This document shows, in pieces, positions 35,919-47,172 of a stretch of DNA of 64,000 bases. Positions within the stretch are counted from its first letter, which is position 1; each line of letters begins with the position of its first letter. A program made the position numbers and the translations under genes. Under the pieces are notes generated by a model, which saw only the letters and a list, made by a program, of their open reading frames with translations, was not told where the DNA came from and ran no database searches. Source of the stretch: Lapidilactobacillus wuchangensis (GTDB lineage Bacteria > Bacillota > Bacilli > Lactobacillales > Lactobacillaceae); contig NZ_RHOU01000011.1 in NCBI RefSeq assembly GCF_003946645.1, positions 1-64,000 on the forward strand, read 5' to 3'.

Positions 35919-35954
35919 CGTTTAATCATAAAAATTTACTTGTAACAACTAACA

Positions 35955-36012
35955 AAGCCTGTTTGACAAGTTCTCTGGATAAAGCCAGAAACTGTCAAGC
36001 AGGCTTGTTTTG
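35955..36012 (+). terminator. C-type hairpin behind prs
   Basis: GCCTGTTTGACA pairs with TGTCAAGCAGGC, and TCTGG with CCAGA above it; TTGTTTT follows. The same hairpin is the central piece of the composite repeats, here standing alone directly after a gene in the place of a terminator. Confidence 0.75.
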
Positions 36013-36709
36013 GTCGCTCCCTAGTTAGTGACGGCAGGGGCCGAGCGATTTAGAGGGTGTGGAACACTGTGGCCGTTGATTTGAAACTGAACTGGTTTTG
36101 GGCAAAGTAGCGGACAACTCCGTTACGGTCGGCGGGTTGTGGAACGGTGTGGGCATCGATTGAAGCTTATTGCTACGCAACAATCTCCAATGCGAGCCTT
36201 ATCCTAAGCGATAAATCGCCAAGGATAATTTCACGCCTGACACCCCGGCGACCTCCACTACGTTTTGAGTTAAGTTAGGCCACTTTAGACTTTCTTGATA
36301 TTAAGTCAGTATTTATAAAGTTGGCTGTCTATCGCTCGGCTTTTGACAGATGTAATTACCGAAATAAATCGTTACTTTTGGAAAACTAAATTATTGTAAA
36401 TTAATAACCCGATTGACAAATCTCTGGAAAACCAGGAACTGCCAATCAGGTTATTTTTGCGTCGCTATTTAAGTGTAATTACAATTTGAATCGGATAGAG
36501 TTCTTCCACTAACACTAAATTAATAATCAACAAAGAGTGAAGTGTACCGCATTAACTCCAGACGGCGTGGAGGGATCTTGGCGTCAGCCGCGAAATTATC
36601 GTTGGTGCTTTAGCACTTACGATAAGCCTCGAATTGAAGACTTTTGAAAAAAGGCTTCAATCGATGGCCGCCGCGTTCCACGCCAAGCAGCCCGGAACAG
36701 AGTCAGACA
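36013..36709 (+). repeat. Composite structured repeat CE8
   Basis: P0 in this copy is GCCGAGCGAT (about 36038) with ATCGCTCGGC (36331-36340), where other copies have GGGCGATT with AATCGCCC: a compensatory change. L module 36101-36272 (P2 ATCCTAAGCGA with TCGCCAAGGAT), C hairpin 36405-36459 (CCCGATTGACA with TGCCAATCAGG), R module 36553-36709 (CTTGGCGT 36577-36584 with ACGCCAAG 36680-36687). Confidence 0.9.
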
Positions 36710-36782
36710 CCATTCTGTTTCAACACCTTCACCAGGTCTTATTGCTTTTGCACCTTCATGCGATGCCGATTTAAATCATTCA

Positions 36783-37214
36783 CTACTTCGACGAATCAGT
36801 TTTGCCAGGATGTTGTGCCAATTTTTCAGGCGCTGTTTCTTGACTCGCTAATAAGTCACGAATTTCTTTCAAATATTGTTCTTCTTGGTTGACTTCGATG
36901 GCTTCTTCATCAGCCTTGGTCTTGCCAAGTTCGCGCAGTTTATTGAAGGATTTAACAATTAGGAAGATGACGAACATCATGATCAGGAATTGAATTAAAT
37001 CATTCAAGAAAGTACCAATCGTGAAACGAGCGGCACCGATTTTAAAACTAATTGATGAGAGGTCCACAGAATTGGTAAACATCCCAATTAATGGACCGAG
37101 AATATTCTTAGTCAAGGAGGCAACCAAACCGTTGAAAGCTCCACCAATTAAAACACCAATGGCCATATCAACGACATTACCTTGCGAGACAAATTCACGA
37201 AATTCTTTAAACAT
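36783..37214 (-). CDS. mscL: Large-conductance mechanosensitive channel
   Basis: 143 aa. It is an osmotic safety valve in the membrane. N-terminus FKEFREFVSQGNVVDMAIGVLIGGAFNGLVASL is the conserved amphipathic helix and TM1; TM2 lies about 70-95; the charged C-terminal helix follows (EEQYLKEIRDLLAS). GAGGTGG precedes the ATG. Single gene on the minus strand. Confidence 0.96.
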   Translation of the reverse strand: MFKEFREFVSQGNVVDMAIGVLIGGAFNGLVASLTKNILGPLIGMFTNSVDLSSISFKIGAARFTIGTFLNDLIQFLIMMFVIFLIVKSFNKLRELGKTKADEEAIEVNQEEQYLKEIRDLLASQETAPEKLAQHPGKTDSSK

Positions 37215-37288
37215 TTTGCCACCTCTTTAAAATGATTTTGTGGGACGATAATTAAATGATTCAATATTTTGCTAGAATACACAAGTTT

Positions 37289-38650
37289 TTAGTCTTCGTG
37301 AGGATCAACCAAATAATCATTACGTAAGTATTTCTGGAACTTCTCGTACAATGGTTCGAACAGCTGTAAGTCACCTGATGGTTTCACCATTTCTCGAGGG
37401 AAGAAGAAACGTTCATCGCCGGTACTTTTGCCAGTGATGGCCGCAACGATGGGGCTGACGGTTGATAATTCTTCCAAGGTACCGTCTTTTTCAATAATTT
37501 CAATTTGAGTTTTCGGTTCTTTAGAAGAAGGATCGTAAGCATCATAGGGCAAATCGTAGCTGTCATTGATGGCCGTGTAATAATCGGGATTGAAACCAGC
37601 TTCTTCAATGATTTGTTTCAGTTCGGGAATTAAAGCCCGAGTTTCTGGTGTGAACCGCACAGATTTAAGTGGTCGGCGGTCTAAGAAACGCGAAACCAAG
37701 TCCCGCAAAATATCATCAGGATGATCACGCCACAAAGTAAAGTAAGTAGTTAACACACCATCATCTAAGTGAAGATAGTCCTTCAAGGTGAAGTCATTTT
37801 CTAAGAAGGGAATCAGTAAGGTTGGCTTCTGATCGCCAGTTAATTGGCCATGTTCATATAAATATTTGGCGCGATGAAGTAATTTGTTGAGAATGACTTC
37901 CATCGCTCGACTAACAGGATGAAAATAAACTTGTTGATACATTTGGAAACGACAAACGATGTAATCTTCCACGGCGTGCATCCCGTTGGCTTCAAAAGCA
38001 ATCCCATTCCGGTAAGGTCGCATGACTCGCAAAATTCGAGTTAAATCGAACATGCCATACTTAGTACCGGTATGATAAGCGTCACGCAGCAAGTAATCCA
38101 TCCGATCAGCGTCGATTTGGCTACTGATCATTTGTACAACTTGAGGATTGGGGTAAGTTTTACCAATGACGCTGGCTACCTCTTCCGGAAATTCGGGACT
38201 GACGCGCCGCAAAACTTGATTGACCTCAGTCTCAGGTGAAGTCAGAATTTCGCGGGTGATTGCCTCGTGATCAGTGTTGAAAATGTGTTCAAAAGTGTGG
38301 GAATAAGGGCCATGGCCAATGTCGTGTAATAAAGCGGCACACATTGCCACCAGCCGTTCATGATCATCCCACAATTCTGTACTACCATTAGTTGAAGGAT
38401 AGTTGCGTTCAAAGTTATCGCAAATTTGTCGGGTGATCTCGTAGACACCAACAGAATGGGTGAAGCGAGAATGTTCGGCACCGTGGAAAGTATAAGAAGA
38501 CGCGCCTAGTTGCTTGATCCGGCGTAGACGTTGAAATTCCGAAGTATTGATTAAATCTAAAATAACTTGATAAGTGACATGAATATAGTTATGAACGGGA
38601 TCACGAAGCACTTTATCACGTGGTAACATACTGATTTCTGACATCGGCAA
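37289..38650 (-). CDS. HD-domain phosphohydrolase (YwfO/EF1143-like dNTPase family)
   Basis: 453 aa. HD metal motifs HSRFTHSVGV and LLHDIGHGPYSHTFEH, plus IDADRMDYLLRDAYHTGTKYG. The family includes the E. faecalis dNTP triphosphohydrolase EF1143 and B. subtilis YwfO; it may control dNTP pools. The start is ambiguous: TTG 38650 has AAGGAG 6 nt upstream, ATG 38644 has it at 12 nt; I keep the TTG. It follows the lipL-like gene after 10 nt on the same strand, a neighbourhood also known from Bacillus (ywfL-ywfO). Confidence 0.9.
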   Translation of the reverse strand: MPMSEISMLPRDKVLRDPVHNYIHVTYQVILDLINTSEFQRLRRIKQLGASSYTFHGAEHSRFTHSVGVYEITRQICDNFERNYPSTNGSTELWDDHERLVAMCAALLHDIGHGPYSHTFEHIFNTDHEAITREILTSPETEVNQVLRRVSPEFPEEVASVIGKTYPNPQVVQMISSQIDADRMDYLLRDAYHTGTKYGMFDLTRILRVMRPYRNGIAFEANGMHAVEDYIVCRFQMYQQVYFHPVSRAMEVILNKLLHRAKYLYEHGQLTGDQKPTLLIPFLENDFTLKDYLHLDDGVLTTYFTLWRDHPDDILRDLVSRFLDRRPLKSVRFTPETRALIPELKQIIEEAGFNPDYYTAINDSYDLPYDAYDPSSKEPKTQIEIIEKDGTLEELSTVSPIVAAITGKSTGDERFFFPREMVKPSGDLQLFEPLYEKFQKYLRNDYLVDPHED

Positions 38651-38660
38651 ACTCGTCTCC

Positions 38661-39470
38661 TTAAAGAATTGATTGATTATAACTGGCTAAATTCTGCCAG
38701 GCTTGTTGCTGTTGTTGTTTAAAATTCGGCTGCTGACAAAATTGCTGCCAAGCAGTGGTGGATAATTCATGCCCAGCTTGCCGTAAAGTTTGGCTCAGCT
38801 GTTGTTGAGCGAGGTCGACAGTCAGGGCTGCTGGCAAGAAATCCGCCAAATTAGCCATTACCTGAGGATCAATCTCTGGGAAATCTGGCGGCTGCCCCTG
38901 ACTTGCCCGATAGAATTGAGCCATCAGTTCACTGCGCTTTTGTTGGGTGCCGGTGACACTCAAGTAGAGCATAATTGCCGTGGCACCACGACTACGGCGC
39001 TGAGCAATACCGGCAATTTTACGCCCGGCAATACTTAAATCGTAGGTGCCAGGACAATAAGATTGGCTAATTTCACCAGTTTGAATGGGTAAAGTCGGCC
39101 AACATGATTGCACCAATTCGCTCATCAGCTGATAACCCTCAGTAATCGTCAGCTTAATCGTTGCCGGCAAACATAGCGAAACATTTAAAACACCAGCATC
39201 ACTTACGACCCCTAGGCCACCAGAATTGCGATAAAAATAATGCCAACCTTGTTGCTGCAGCAAATTCAGGCCAGCAGTTATTTGCGGCAAGCGTTGGTCA
39301 CGTAAGCCTAAAATAACTGTTTGGGGCAAAGTCCAATAATGGAGCAATGGCCGTTGAGTTTGATTGACGAACTGTAACAATAGTTGGGTCTCGGCAAAAG
39401 GTAACCAGCGATCGGCAACTGAATAATCTGTCTGATAAAAATCAAGCAACTGAGGCAATTCGTTTAACAT
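38661..39470 (-). CDS. lipL: Lipoyl/octanoyl transferase family protein, LipL-like
   Basis: 269 aa, BPL/LplA/LipB fold. Motifs: LGLRDQRLP (55-62), YRNSGGLGVVSDAGVLNVSL (80-99), and SYCPGTYDLSIAGRKIAGIAQRR with Cys139 as the likely acyl carrier and Lys151. The Cys-Pro-Gly-x-Tyr-Asp-Leu-Ser motif fits LipL, the GcvH:E2 octanoyl/lipoyl amidotransferase of Bacillus, better than LplA. Its role would be to move lipoyl groups onto E2 subunits. A GGTGGA site precedes the ATG. Upstream of the HD gene in one unit. Confidence 0.78.
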   Translation of the reverse strand: MLNELPQLLDFYQTDYSVADRWLPFAETQLLLQFVNQTQRPLLHYWTLPQTVILGLRDQRLPQITAGLNLLQQQGWHYFYRNSGGLGVVSDAGVLNVSLCLPATIKLTITEGYQLMSELVQSCWPTLPIQTGEISQSYCPGTYDLSIAGRKIAGIAQRRSRGATAIMLYLSVTGTQQKRSELMAQFYRASQGQPPDFPEIDPQVMANLADFLPAALTVDLAQQQLSQTLRQAGHELSTTAWQQFCQQPNFKQQQQQAWQNLASYNQSIL

Positions 39471-39588
39471 TATTCCACCACATTATTGAAAATTTATTGG
39501 ACTATGTATAGTATAGCTTAATCGAGCAAAACTGCGCAAAAAAATAGTTTTTTTTAGCAATCAATGCTATTGATGATGCGATTAAACA

Positions 39589-40456
39589 GAATTGAGTTTG
39601 ACTGCATTCCGGTCTTGCTGGCTATGGAACGCGATTTGATACAGATTGAAAACTAAGACAACAACCAGTGAAGATGTGGAAACAGAATTAGTTCTGACTC
39701 CATTGCGGGCTCTTTGGTTGTGGAACGCTGCCGGCATCGATTTGAACCAAGTGAAAACCAAAGTTCAAAAGAGTCAAAACCCTGTCAAGATGAATAAACA
39801 AAATTGCGTCTGACTCTGTTCCGGGCTGCTTGTCGTGGAACGCGGCCGACACTGATTGATGCCAATTAAAAACCAAATTGTCATCAATACAGGTCTTATT
39901 GTAAGTGCTAAAAGCACTAACAATAATTTGGCGGCTGACGACAAGATCCCTCCACGCCGTCTGGAGTTGAACCGCTGCACTTTATCTTTGCTAGTGCTTG
40001 AGGCACTAATAGTGGGAATAATCGACTAACTTCAAACTGTTATCACAAACAAATAGTTGGATTGTCAAACAGACTTATTAGTTTACTTCAATCTGATTTT
40101 CTAAATAGTGATGATCAGTTCTACTAGTTTCATCAGGTGGGTGCTGAGCGATTGGCAACTAGTTTTACTAGTATTGTCTTGATATCAATCAAATCTAAAG
40201 TGGACCACATTAGCTCAAAACGTAGTGGAGGCCGCCGGGGTGTCAGTCGCCAGATTCTTCTTGCCGCTTTAGCGGTTAGAAGAAGGCTTGTATTTGAGAT
40301 TGTTGCGCAGCAATAAGCTCAAATCAACGCCGGCAACGTTCCACAACCCGCTGGCCGCAACGTAGTTGTCTGCTATTCAGCTCAAAACCAGTTTGAATCT
40401 AATGCAAAGTCCACAATATTTTCAAGCCCTCAAAATCGCCCAGCAACCGCCACTCT
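39589..40456 (-). repeat. Composite structured repeat CE9 in reverse orientation, partly decayed
   Basis: Order on the plus strand is lone R ends (39589-39750), reversed R module (39807-39970, CTTGTCGT with ACGACAAG), decayed C (only TTGTCAAACAGACTT remains near 40062), reversed L module (40212-40378, CGCCGGGGTGT with ACAACCCG) and P0 arms (about 40138 and 40432-40456). Short open frames inside it cross the repeat hairpins and are rejected. Confidence 0.83.
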
Positions 40457-40688
40457 AGCTGGGGAAGTCTTAGCGCAATTCAAGAATCTTTATACTAGTG
40501 CAGTTCGATGTCATTTTGATTGCTCAACCGCTACGGTTACTGACTAAGACACAAATTATCAATATTGTGAAATGATGGCTGTCCAATTTAGCGGTGGATT
40601 TTAACTTGCAAGTTATTTCTGGCGCCCTTAAAATGAGGCAAGTAGCTTCAATAATTAGTTGCCGTAAAATTAATAAGGGGATGATTGC

Positions 40689-41117
40689 TTGGCGACGCAT
40701 ACACCAGTACACGTACAACTTACCACGCGCATTGACCAAGATGGGACTGTTGAAACACGGCAGTTCAAGGAAACTGGTGAAATTGTGCAAAAGGGCGAGA
40801 TTGTTTATTTGCGTTATCAAGAACATCAAGCCGATCAATCCGTGGTGCCAGTCACATTTAAAATTCAGACCGATCAGTTGTTACTGACACGCGGTCCGGT
40901 AGAATTACGCTCACAATTACAATTTCAAACGCAACAAACCACAGTTGGCCAGTACCAAACGCCATATGGCAATTTAGTAATGACAACGCAAACTAACGAC
41001 TATCAAGTTCAGCTAGATTTGCCTAATCTAACGGGGAGTGTGGCGGTTGATTATCAGCTTTTCAGTGGCGACAACTTGCTGGGAAAATATGAATTACGAT
41101 TGATTTTCAATAAATAG
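40689..41117 (+). CDS. DUF1934 (YwiB-like) beta-barrel protein
   Basis: 142 aa. Pattern of the DUF1934 family: HVQLTTRIDQDGTVETRQFKETGEI at the N-terminus, then QYQTPYGNLVMTTQTNDYQVQL and a C-terminal VDYQLFSGDNLLGKYELRLIF. The fold is a lipocalin-like barrel; function unknown. The start is TTG with AAGGGG about 8 nt upstream. rpoE follows after 43 nt on the same strand. Confidence 0.85.
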   Translation: MATHTPVHVQLTTRIDQDGTVETRQFKETGEIVQKGEIVYLRYQEHQADQSVVPVTFKIQTDQLLLTRGPVELRSQLQFQTQQTTVGQYQTPYGNLVMTTQTNDYQVQLDLPNLTGSVAVDYQLFSGDNLLGKYELRLIFNK

Positions 41118-41160
41118 ACGAGTATTATTAAGGATAGACTGCTGAAAGGATGTGTCCCCA

Positions 41161-41862
41161 ATGGAATTAGACGTTTTTGCGGGCCAAAAAAAATCCGAAT
41201 TATCGATGATCGAAGTCGCTCACGCTATTTTAGAGGTGCGCGGTGAAGCAATGCCATTTGCTGATCTCGTAAACGAATTACAAAGTTATTTAGGTGCCAG
41301 TGATACGGAAATCCGGAGTCGCTTAGGCCAATTTTATACGGATTTAAATATGGATGGTAGCTTTATTTCTTTAGGTGAGAACGTTTGGGGTCTCCGGGAA
41401 TGGTATTCATATGAATCCATTGACGAAGAAGTCAACCATCCTGAAGATGATGAAGAACGTCCGCGCAAGAAGCGCCGTCGTAAGGTTAATGCCTTCTTAG
41501 CTGATGTCTCTGATGATGATGACGTCATTGATTACAATGATGATGATCCTGAAGATGACGATGATAATGATGACGACGAAGACGATGCTGAGTCAAATGA
41601 TGACGATGAAGATGATGAAACAACGACCAAATCGAATGACTTCAAGAACAATCTGAATCAACTTGATGAACCAAGTGATGATGACGACGATGATAATGAG
41701 TTAGACGATGGTATTGAAGGTCAATTATCTGAATTTAATGATGATGAGTTAGTTGATAATACGGATGCCGACTTCAGTTCTGATGATGATGATGAAGATC
41801 AGGATGATGACGAAGACGACGATGATGATAGTGACGATAAAGACAAGGATAGCCAAGATTAA
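41161..41862 (+). CDS. rpoE: DNA-directed RNA polymerase delta subunit
   Basis: 233 aa. The N-terminal winged-helix (HARE-HTH) domain covers about 1-85 ([24 protein letters not shown]...VWGLREWY), a basic patch RPRKKRRRK follows, and the rest is an extremely acidic Asp/Glu tail. Delta helps RNA polymerase recycle and lowers nonspecific binding. The acidic tail is unusually long compared with Bacillus RpoE (about 170 aa in total). ATG 41161 is preferred over the GTG at 41152. pyrG follows, the conserved order. Confidence 0.95.
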   Translation: MELDVFAGQKKSELSMIEVAHAILEVRGEAMPFADLVNELQSYLGASDTEIRSRLGQFYTDLNMDGSFISLGENVWGLREWYSYESIDEEVNHPEDDEERPRKKRRRKVNAFLADVSDDDDVIDYNDDDPEDDDDNDDDEDDAESNDDDEDDETTTKSNDFKNNLNQLDEPSDDDDDDNELDDGIEGQLSEFNDDELVDNTDADFSSDDDDEDQDDDEDDDDDSDDKDKDSQD

Positions 41863-41885
41863 TTTAGAAAATCTGCAAAATTTCC

Positions 41886-41914
41886 TTGACGTTGCCCTGA
41901 TTTTTCGGTAGGAT
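41886..41914 (+). promoter_or_regulatory. pyrG promoter with a GGGC start site
   Basis: -35 TTGACG (41886-41891), spacer of 17 bp, -10 TAGGAT (41909-41914). Seven bases later the RNA would start at GGGC (41922-41925), as in Bacillus pyrG, where CTP shortage causes repeated G addition at the 5' end. Confidence 0.75.
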
Positions 41915-41958
41915 ATTTTTTGGGCACCTTAGTTTTTATTAAAACGACGATTATGCTG

Positions 41959-41997
41959 CAAGCTCCCTATTCTTGGAATAGGGGGCTTGTTTTAGTT
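41959..41997 (+). terminator. pyrG leader attenuator
   Basis: CAAGCTCCCTATTC (41959-41972) pairs over 14 bp, one of them G-T, with GAATAGGGGGCTTG (41976-41989), then TTTTAGTTTT. In the known mechanism the extra G residues made by slippage pair with the CUCCCU strand and break the terminator, so pyrG is expressed when CTP is low. Confidence 0.8.
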
Positions 41998-42065
41998 TTG
42001 AAGAGTGCGTTGGCAAGGGGAGGTACTGCTTGCCATAGCACGTTTCAAGATCATTGTTTTAATAA

Positions 42066-43724
<1,659 letters not shown>

Positions 43725-43759
43725 TGTAGTGCAGTTGATTTGAATTGAAATTTGTTTTG

Positions 43760-44488
43760 GGCAGAGTTGTGAACAACTCCGTTACGGCTGGCGGGTTGTG
43801 GAACGCGGCCGGGATTGATTTGAGCTTACCGCTGACGCAACAATCTCAAATACAACCCTTATCCTAAGCGCTAAAGCGCCAAGGATAATTTGGCGGCTGA
43901 CAACTCGGCGGCCTCCACTGCGTTTTGAGTTAGGCTTGTCCACCTTAGATTTGCTTGATATCAAGGCGAAGCTAGTGAAGATAGACGCCAATCGCCCAGC
44001 AACTGCCTTGATGAAACTAACAAAACTCAGCACCACTAATCAGAAAAGCAGATTGAAATAAACTACTAGGCCTGTTTGACAAGCTTTCCGGATAAAACCA
44101 GAAACTGTCAGATGGGCTTTTTGAATACCGCTGTTCAGTTATGATAAGAATCAAAATCAAGTTGATTAGTCCCAACACAATTGTCTCAAGCACTAACAAA
44201 GTTGTAGTACACAACCTCATCTCCGGACGGCGTGGAGGGATCTTGTCGTCAGCCGCCAAATTATTGTTGGTGCTTTAGCACTTACAATAAGACTTGTATC
44301 TGAGACTTTGTGTAACAATCAGATCAACGTCGGCCGCGTTCCACGACAAGCAGCCCGGAACAGAGTCAGACGCAATTTTGTTTATTCATCTTCACAGGGT
44401 TTTGCCGATTTCAAACTTCGTTTTGCAATTGGCATCAATCGACGCCGGCAGCGTTCCACAACCAGCAAGCCCGGAATGGAGTCAGACT
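43760..44488 (+). repeat. Composite structured repeat CE10
   Basis: L module 43760-43932 (basal CGGGTTGT with ACAACTCG, P2 ATCCTAAGCGC with GCGCCAAGGAT), linker with the P0 3' arm CAATCGCCCAGCAACTGCC, C hairpin 44068-44123, R module 44219-44370 (CTTGTCGT with ACGACAAG, P2 ATTGTTGGTGC with GCACTTACAAT), extra lone R end 44430-44488. Confidence 0.88.
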
Positions 44489-44661
44489 CAATTCTGCTTC
44501 AAACTATCGTCAGGTTTTGAGCCAGTCGTGTGGTGGAATCAGCAATTATCAAGGTGAAAATATTTATTTACAGAAAGTTTAAGTATTTGGCAACTGTGTC
44601 AAGTCTTGATTTCAGGCGTTACGGCGTTATATCAAAGTGATTACAGACCAAGTGATTGCCC

Positions 44662-44690
44662 TTGTATTTTCAGCAAAAATTCTTTATCAT
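44662..44690 (+). promoter_or_regulatory. Probable murA promoter
   Basis: -35 TTGTAT (44662-44667), spacer of 17 bp, -10 TATCAT (44685-44690). This leaves an AT-rich 5' UTR of about 155 nt with a small hairpin (TGAAGT with ACTTCA); no riboswitch class is recognised in it. Confidence 0.5.
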
Positions 44691-44854
44691 ATGTAATGAT
44701 GACTCGTTGGAATTTATCAACGCATCTGAAGTGATTTTGACTTCAATACTCGTGAACGTTTCTATGAAATAAATTTAAAACTGACTTTTTTACTTAAATA
44801 ATAATAAAAATATTTTACTAATTGACTGATTAAAGACGATAAGGAACCTGCCAC

Positions 44855-46177
44855 ATGAAAAAAATGATTATTCACGGGGGAAAGAAACTTTCCGGTGAAG
44901 TTGCAATTGATGGTGCTAAAAACAGTACAGTTGCCATTATTCCTGCTGCAATTCTCTCGGAATCCAAGGTGAAATTGGATAGTGTTCCCCATATTCAAGA
45001 TGTCGACAATCTACGGGCGATTTTGGCTGACATGAATGTTTCTTCGACCCTGGATGGTTGCTGTTTAGAAATTGATCCCACTCACATTATTTCCAAACCA
45101 TTGCCAAATGGTAAAATCAAGAGTTTACGTGCTTCTTATTACTTTATGGGAGCGTTGCTAGGCCGCTTTGGTCGCGCTATTGTTGGCTTACCTGGTGGTG
45201 ATGATATTGGTCCTCGGCCAATTGATCAGCATATTAAGGGCTTTGAGGCATTAGGCGCGACTGTTAGCAATGAACATGGGGCAATGTTCATTCAAGCGCC
45301 AGATGAAGGCTTGCACGGTGCTAAAATTTATTTCGATATGGCTTCCGTTGGTGCAACAGTCAACGTTATTTTGGCTGCTGTTCGTGCAACCGGGACTACA
45401 ATTATCGAAAACGTGGCTAAAGAGCCTGAAATTATTGATTTAGCGACCTTCTTAAACAACATGGGCGCTCGGATTCGTGGCGCCGGAACGGACACGATTC
45501 GAATCGAAGGCGTGCCACATTTGTATGCCCAGAATTCTCATACCATTATTCCTGACCGGATTGAGGCAGGCACTTATTTGTCGTTGGCTGCGGCCGTCGG
45601 TAATGGCATCACCGTCAAGAATATTATCAGCGAGCACTTGGATTCCTTCTTAGCAAAAATGGAAGAAATCGGCGTCCAATTTGATATTGTTGAGGATAGT
45701 ATTTACGTTTATCCCACTGGTGATCTGAAAATGGTCACCATTAAAACCATGCCATATCCGGGCTTTGCTACTGACTTGCAGCAACCAATCACGCCACTGC
45801 TTTTGAAGGCACAAGGGGAAGGCATGATTGTTGACACCCTTTATCCACGGCGGGTTCGTCACGTCCCTGAATTGGTGAGAATGGGTGCTAATATTTCTGT
45901 TGAAAATGATGTGATTTTGTTGCATCACACTGACAAACTTCAGGGAACTGATGTGAATGCTGATGAAATTCGTGCTGGTGCTGCTTTAATGATTGCCGGA
46001 TTAATGGCTGAAGGCACCACGACGATTCATAAAGTTGAAAATATCCTGCGTGGTTACGGTGATGTTGTTCAAAAGCTCCGTCAACTAGGCGCTGATGTTT
46101 CAATTGTCGATGAAGAAGCTGTTACAACTGATGAAGACACCGACTCAGTTGCAGTTTTAGAGAAAAAAGCATTGTAA
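44855..46177 (+). CDS. murA: UDP-GlcNAc 1-carboxyvinyltransferase with Asp at the fosfomycin position
   Basis: 440 aa, EPT fold. First committed step of peptidoglycan synthesis: transfers enolpyruvate from PEP to UDP-GlcNAc. [13 protein letters not shown] near the N-terminus holds the catalytic Lys-Asn pair. In the active-site loop the sequence is [16 protein letters not shown]: Asp116 stands where fosfomycin-sensitive enzymes have Cys115. Position next to rpmE2 in the rpoE-pyrG-murA region agrees with the murA2/murZ copy. AAGGA is before the ATG. rpmE2 follows after 97 nt. Confidence 0.95.
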   Translation: MKKMIIHGGKKLSGEVAIDGAKNSTVAIIPAAILSESKVKLDSVPHIQDVDNLRAILADMNVSSTLDGCCLEIDPTHIISKPLPNGKIKSLRASYYFMGALLGRFGRAIVGLPGGDDIGPRPIDQHIKGFEALGATVSNEHGAMFIQAPDEGLHGAKIYFDMASVGATVNVILAAVRATGTTIIENVAKEPEIIDLATFLNNMGARIRGAGTDTIRIEGVPHLYAQNSHTIIPDRIEAGTYLSLAAAVGNGITVKNIISEHLDSFLAKMEEIGVQFDIVEDSIYVYPTGDLKMVTIKTMPYPGFATDLQQPITPLLLKAQGEGMIVDTLYPRRVRHVPELVRMGANISVENDVILLHHTDKLQGTDVNADEIRAGAALMIAGLMAEGTTTIHKVENILRGYGDVVQKLRQLGADVSIVDEEAVTTDEDTDSVAVLEKKAL

Positions 46178-46274
46178 TAGCGTTAGGTTCATGCTAATAT
46201 TATTTATTGTCAGGTTATCTACGTAAATTGGACTCTAGTGTAGCAAATACATTAGGGAAAAGGAGTAAGAAATT

Positions 46275-46520
46275 ATGAAAAACGGTATTCATCCAGATTA
46301 TCACAAAGTAGTTTTCATGGACTCAGCAACAGGCTTCAAGTTTGTTTCTGGTTCAACTAAAAACTCTAAAGAAACAATCGAATTTGAAGGCGAGACTTTG
46401 CCATTAGTTCGTGTTGAAATTTCTTCTGATTCACATCCATTCTACACTGGTAAGCAAAAGTTTACTCAGGCCGATGGTCGTGTCGATCGTTTCAACAAGA
46501 AGTATGGTTTGAACAAGTAA
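46275..46520 (+). CDS. rpmE2: 50S ribosomal protein L31, type B
   Basis: 81 aa. Type B form: [28 protein letters not shown] with no CxxC zinc motif, and the extended C-terminus [34 protein letters not shown] lies before the ATG. It ends at a strong terminator. Confidence 0.97.
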   Translation: MKNGIHPDYHKVVFMDSATGFKFVSGSTKNSKETIEFEGETLPLVRVEISSDSHPFYTGKQKFTQADGRVDRFNKKYGLNK

Positions 46521-46540
46521 GCCAAACTTTCATTTGTTTA

Positions 46541-46582
46541 AAACTAGGTTCTTGGTATTTTACCGAGAGCCTAGTTTTTTTA
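46541..46582 (+). terminator. Terminator of rpmE2
   Basis: AAACTAGGTTCTTGGT pairs with ACCGAGAGCCTAGTTT around ATTTT and is followed by a T run. Confidence 0.9.
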
Positions 46583-46710
46583 TTGGGCTTTTTTAATGAC
46601 GATTTAAGCAAAATATGCTGTAGTTACTTGAAAAAAAACTTAATTTAGAGTATTTTTATAGTTTCAAGACTGTCATTTCTAAATCAATTATTGCGAGGTG
46701 AATTTACTGC

Positions 46711-46756
46711 GTGATCATTGTGAGCCACTTGGCAGTGACTATTACTTGATGATCAC
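46711..46756. other. Isolated hairpin in the rpmE2-ddl spacer
   Basis: GTGATCAT (46711-46718) pairs perfectly with ATGATCAC (46749-46756), with a second small hairpin CACT-AGTG inside. It is unrelated to the HR and CE repeats. The rest of 46583-46827 is AT-rich and holds no gene that I can support. Confidence 0.4.
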
Positions 46757-46827
46757 AGGTTTTAAGTATTGCAACGATGATATTAAAAACATCAGGCTAA
46801 GCTTGCTGTGAACTTCCTGGTTGAAAT

Positions 46828-46939
46828 GTGTTCGGGGCTGCAGCTGGCTATGCCTAACTTAATTATTTCAATGATCGGTTACACCGCTCATCAAAATAAT
46901 TGAAGTTATGCTACGCCAGCTACCCGCAGAACCTCACAC
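46828..46939 (+). repeat. HR hairpin repeat, copy 1 before ddl
   Basis: CTGC-GCAG base, AGCTGGC with GCCAGCT, TAACTTAATTATTT with its complement-like arm AATAATTGAAGTTA, apical CGGT with ACCG. The second stem is again changed on both strands compared with other copies. Confidence 0.9.
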
Positions 46940-46950
46940 TCTGCTAAAAC

Positions 46951-47064
46951 GTGTTCGGGGTGCCAGACTGCTATGCCTAATTTGATTATTTGCTCGATCT
47001 TGTTACACCAGCTCAATCAAATAATCGAAATTACGCTACGCAGTCTACCCGGCACCCCTCACAC
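46951..47064 (+). repeat. HR hairpin repeat, copy 2 before ddl
   Basis: GGGGTGCC with GGCACCCC, AGACTGC with GCAGTCT. The middle arm reads GATTATTTG with CAAATAATC, where the sister copies have AATTATTTG with CAAATAATT: a single A-T to G-C pair replacement. Confidence 0.92.
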
Positions 47065-47172
47065 TCTGCCTATTGGCTATTGTTGGCTAAAAGGGTAAAA
47101 TAGAGCTAATGTCAGGATTTGGACAGTTTGCTGTGCCTATGTTTAGGATGATTTTTAGGAGGTCAACAATTT

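Noticed and set aside
40524-40887. Open frames of about 100 aa on both strands before the YwiB-like gene
   Set aside because: They overlap the well-supported DUF1934 gene in other frames and lack ribosome sites.
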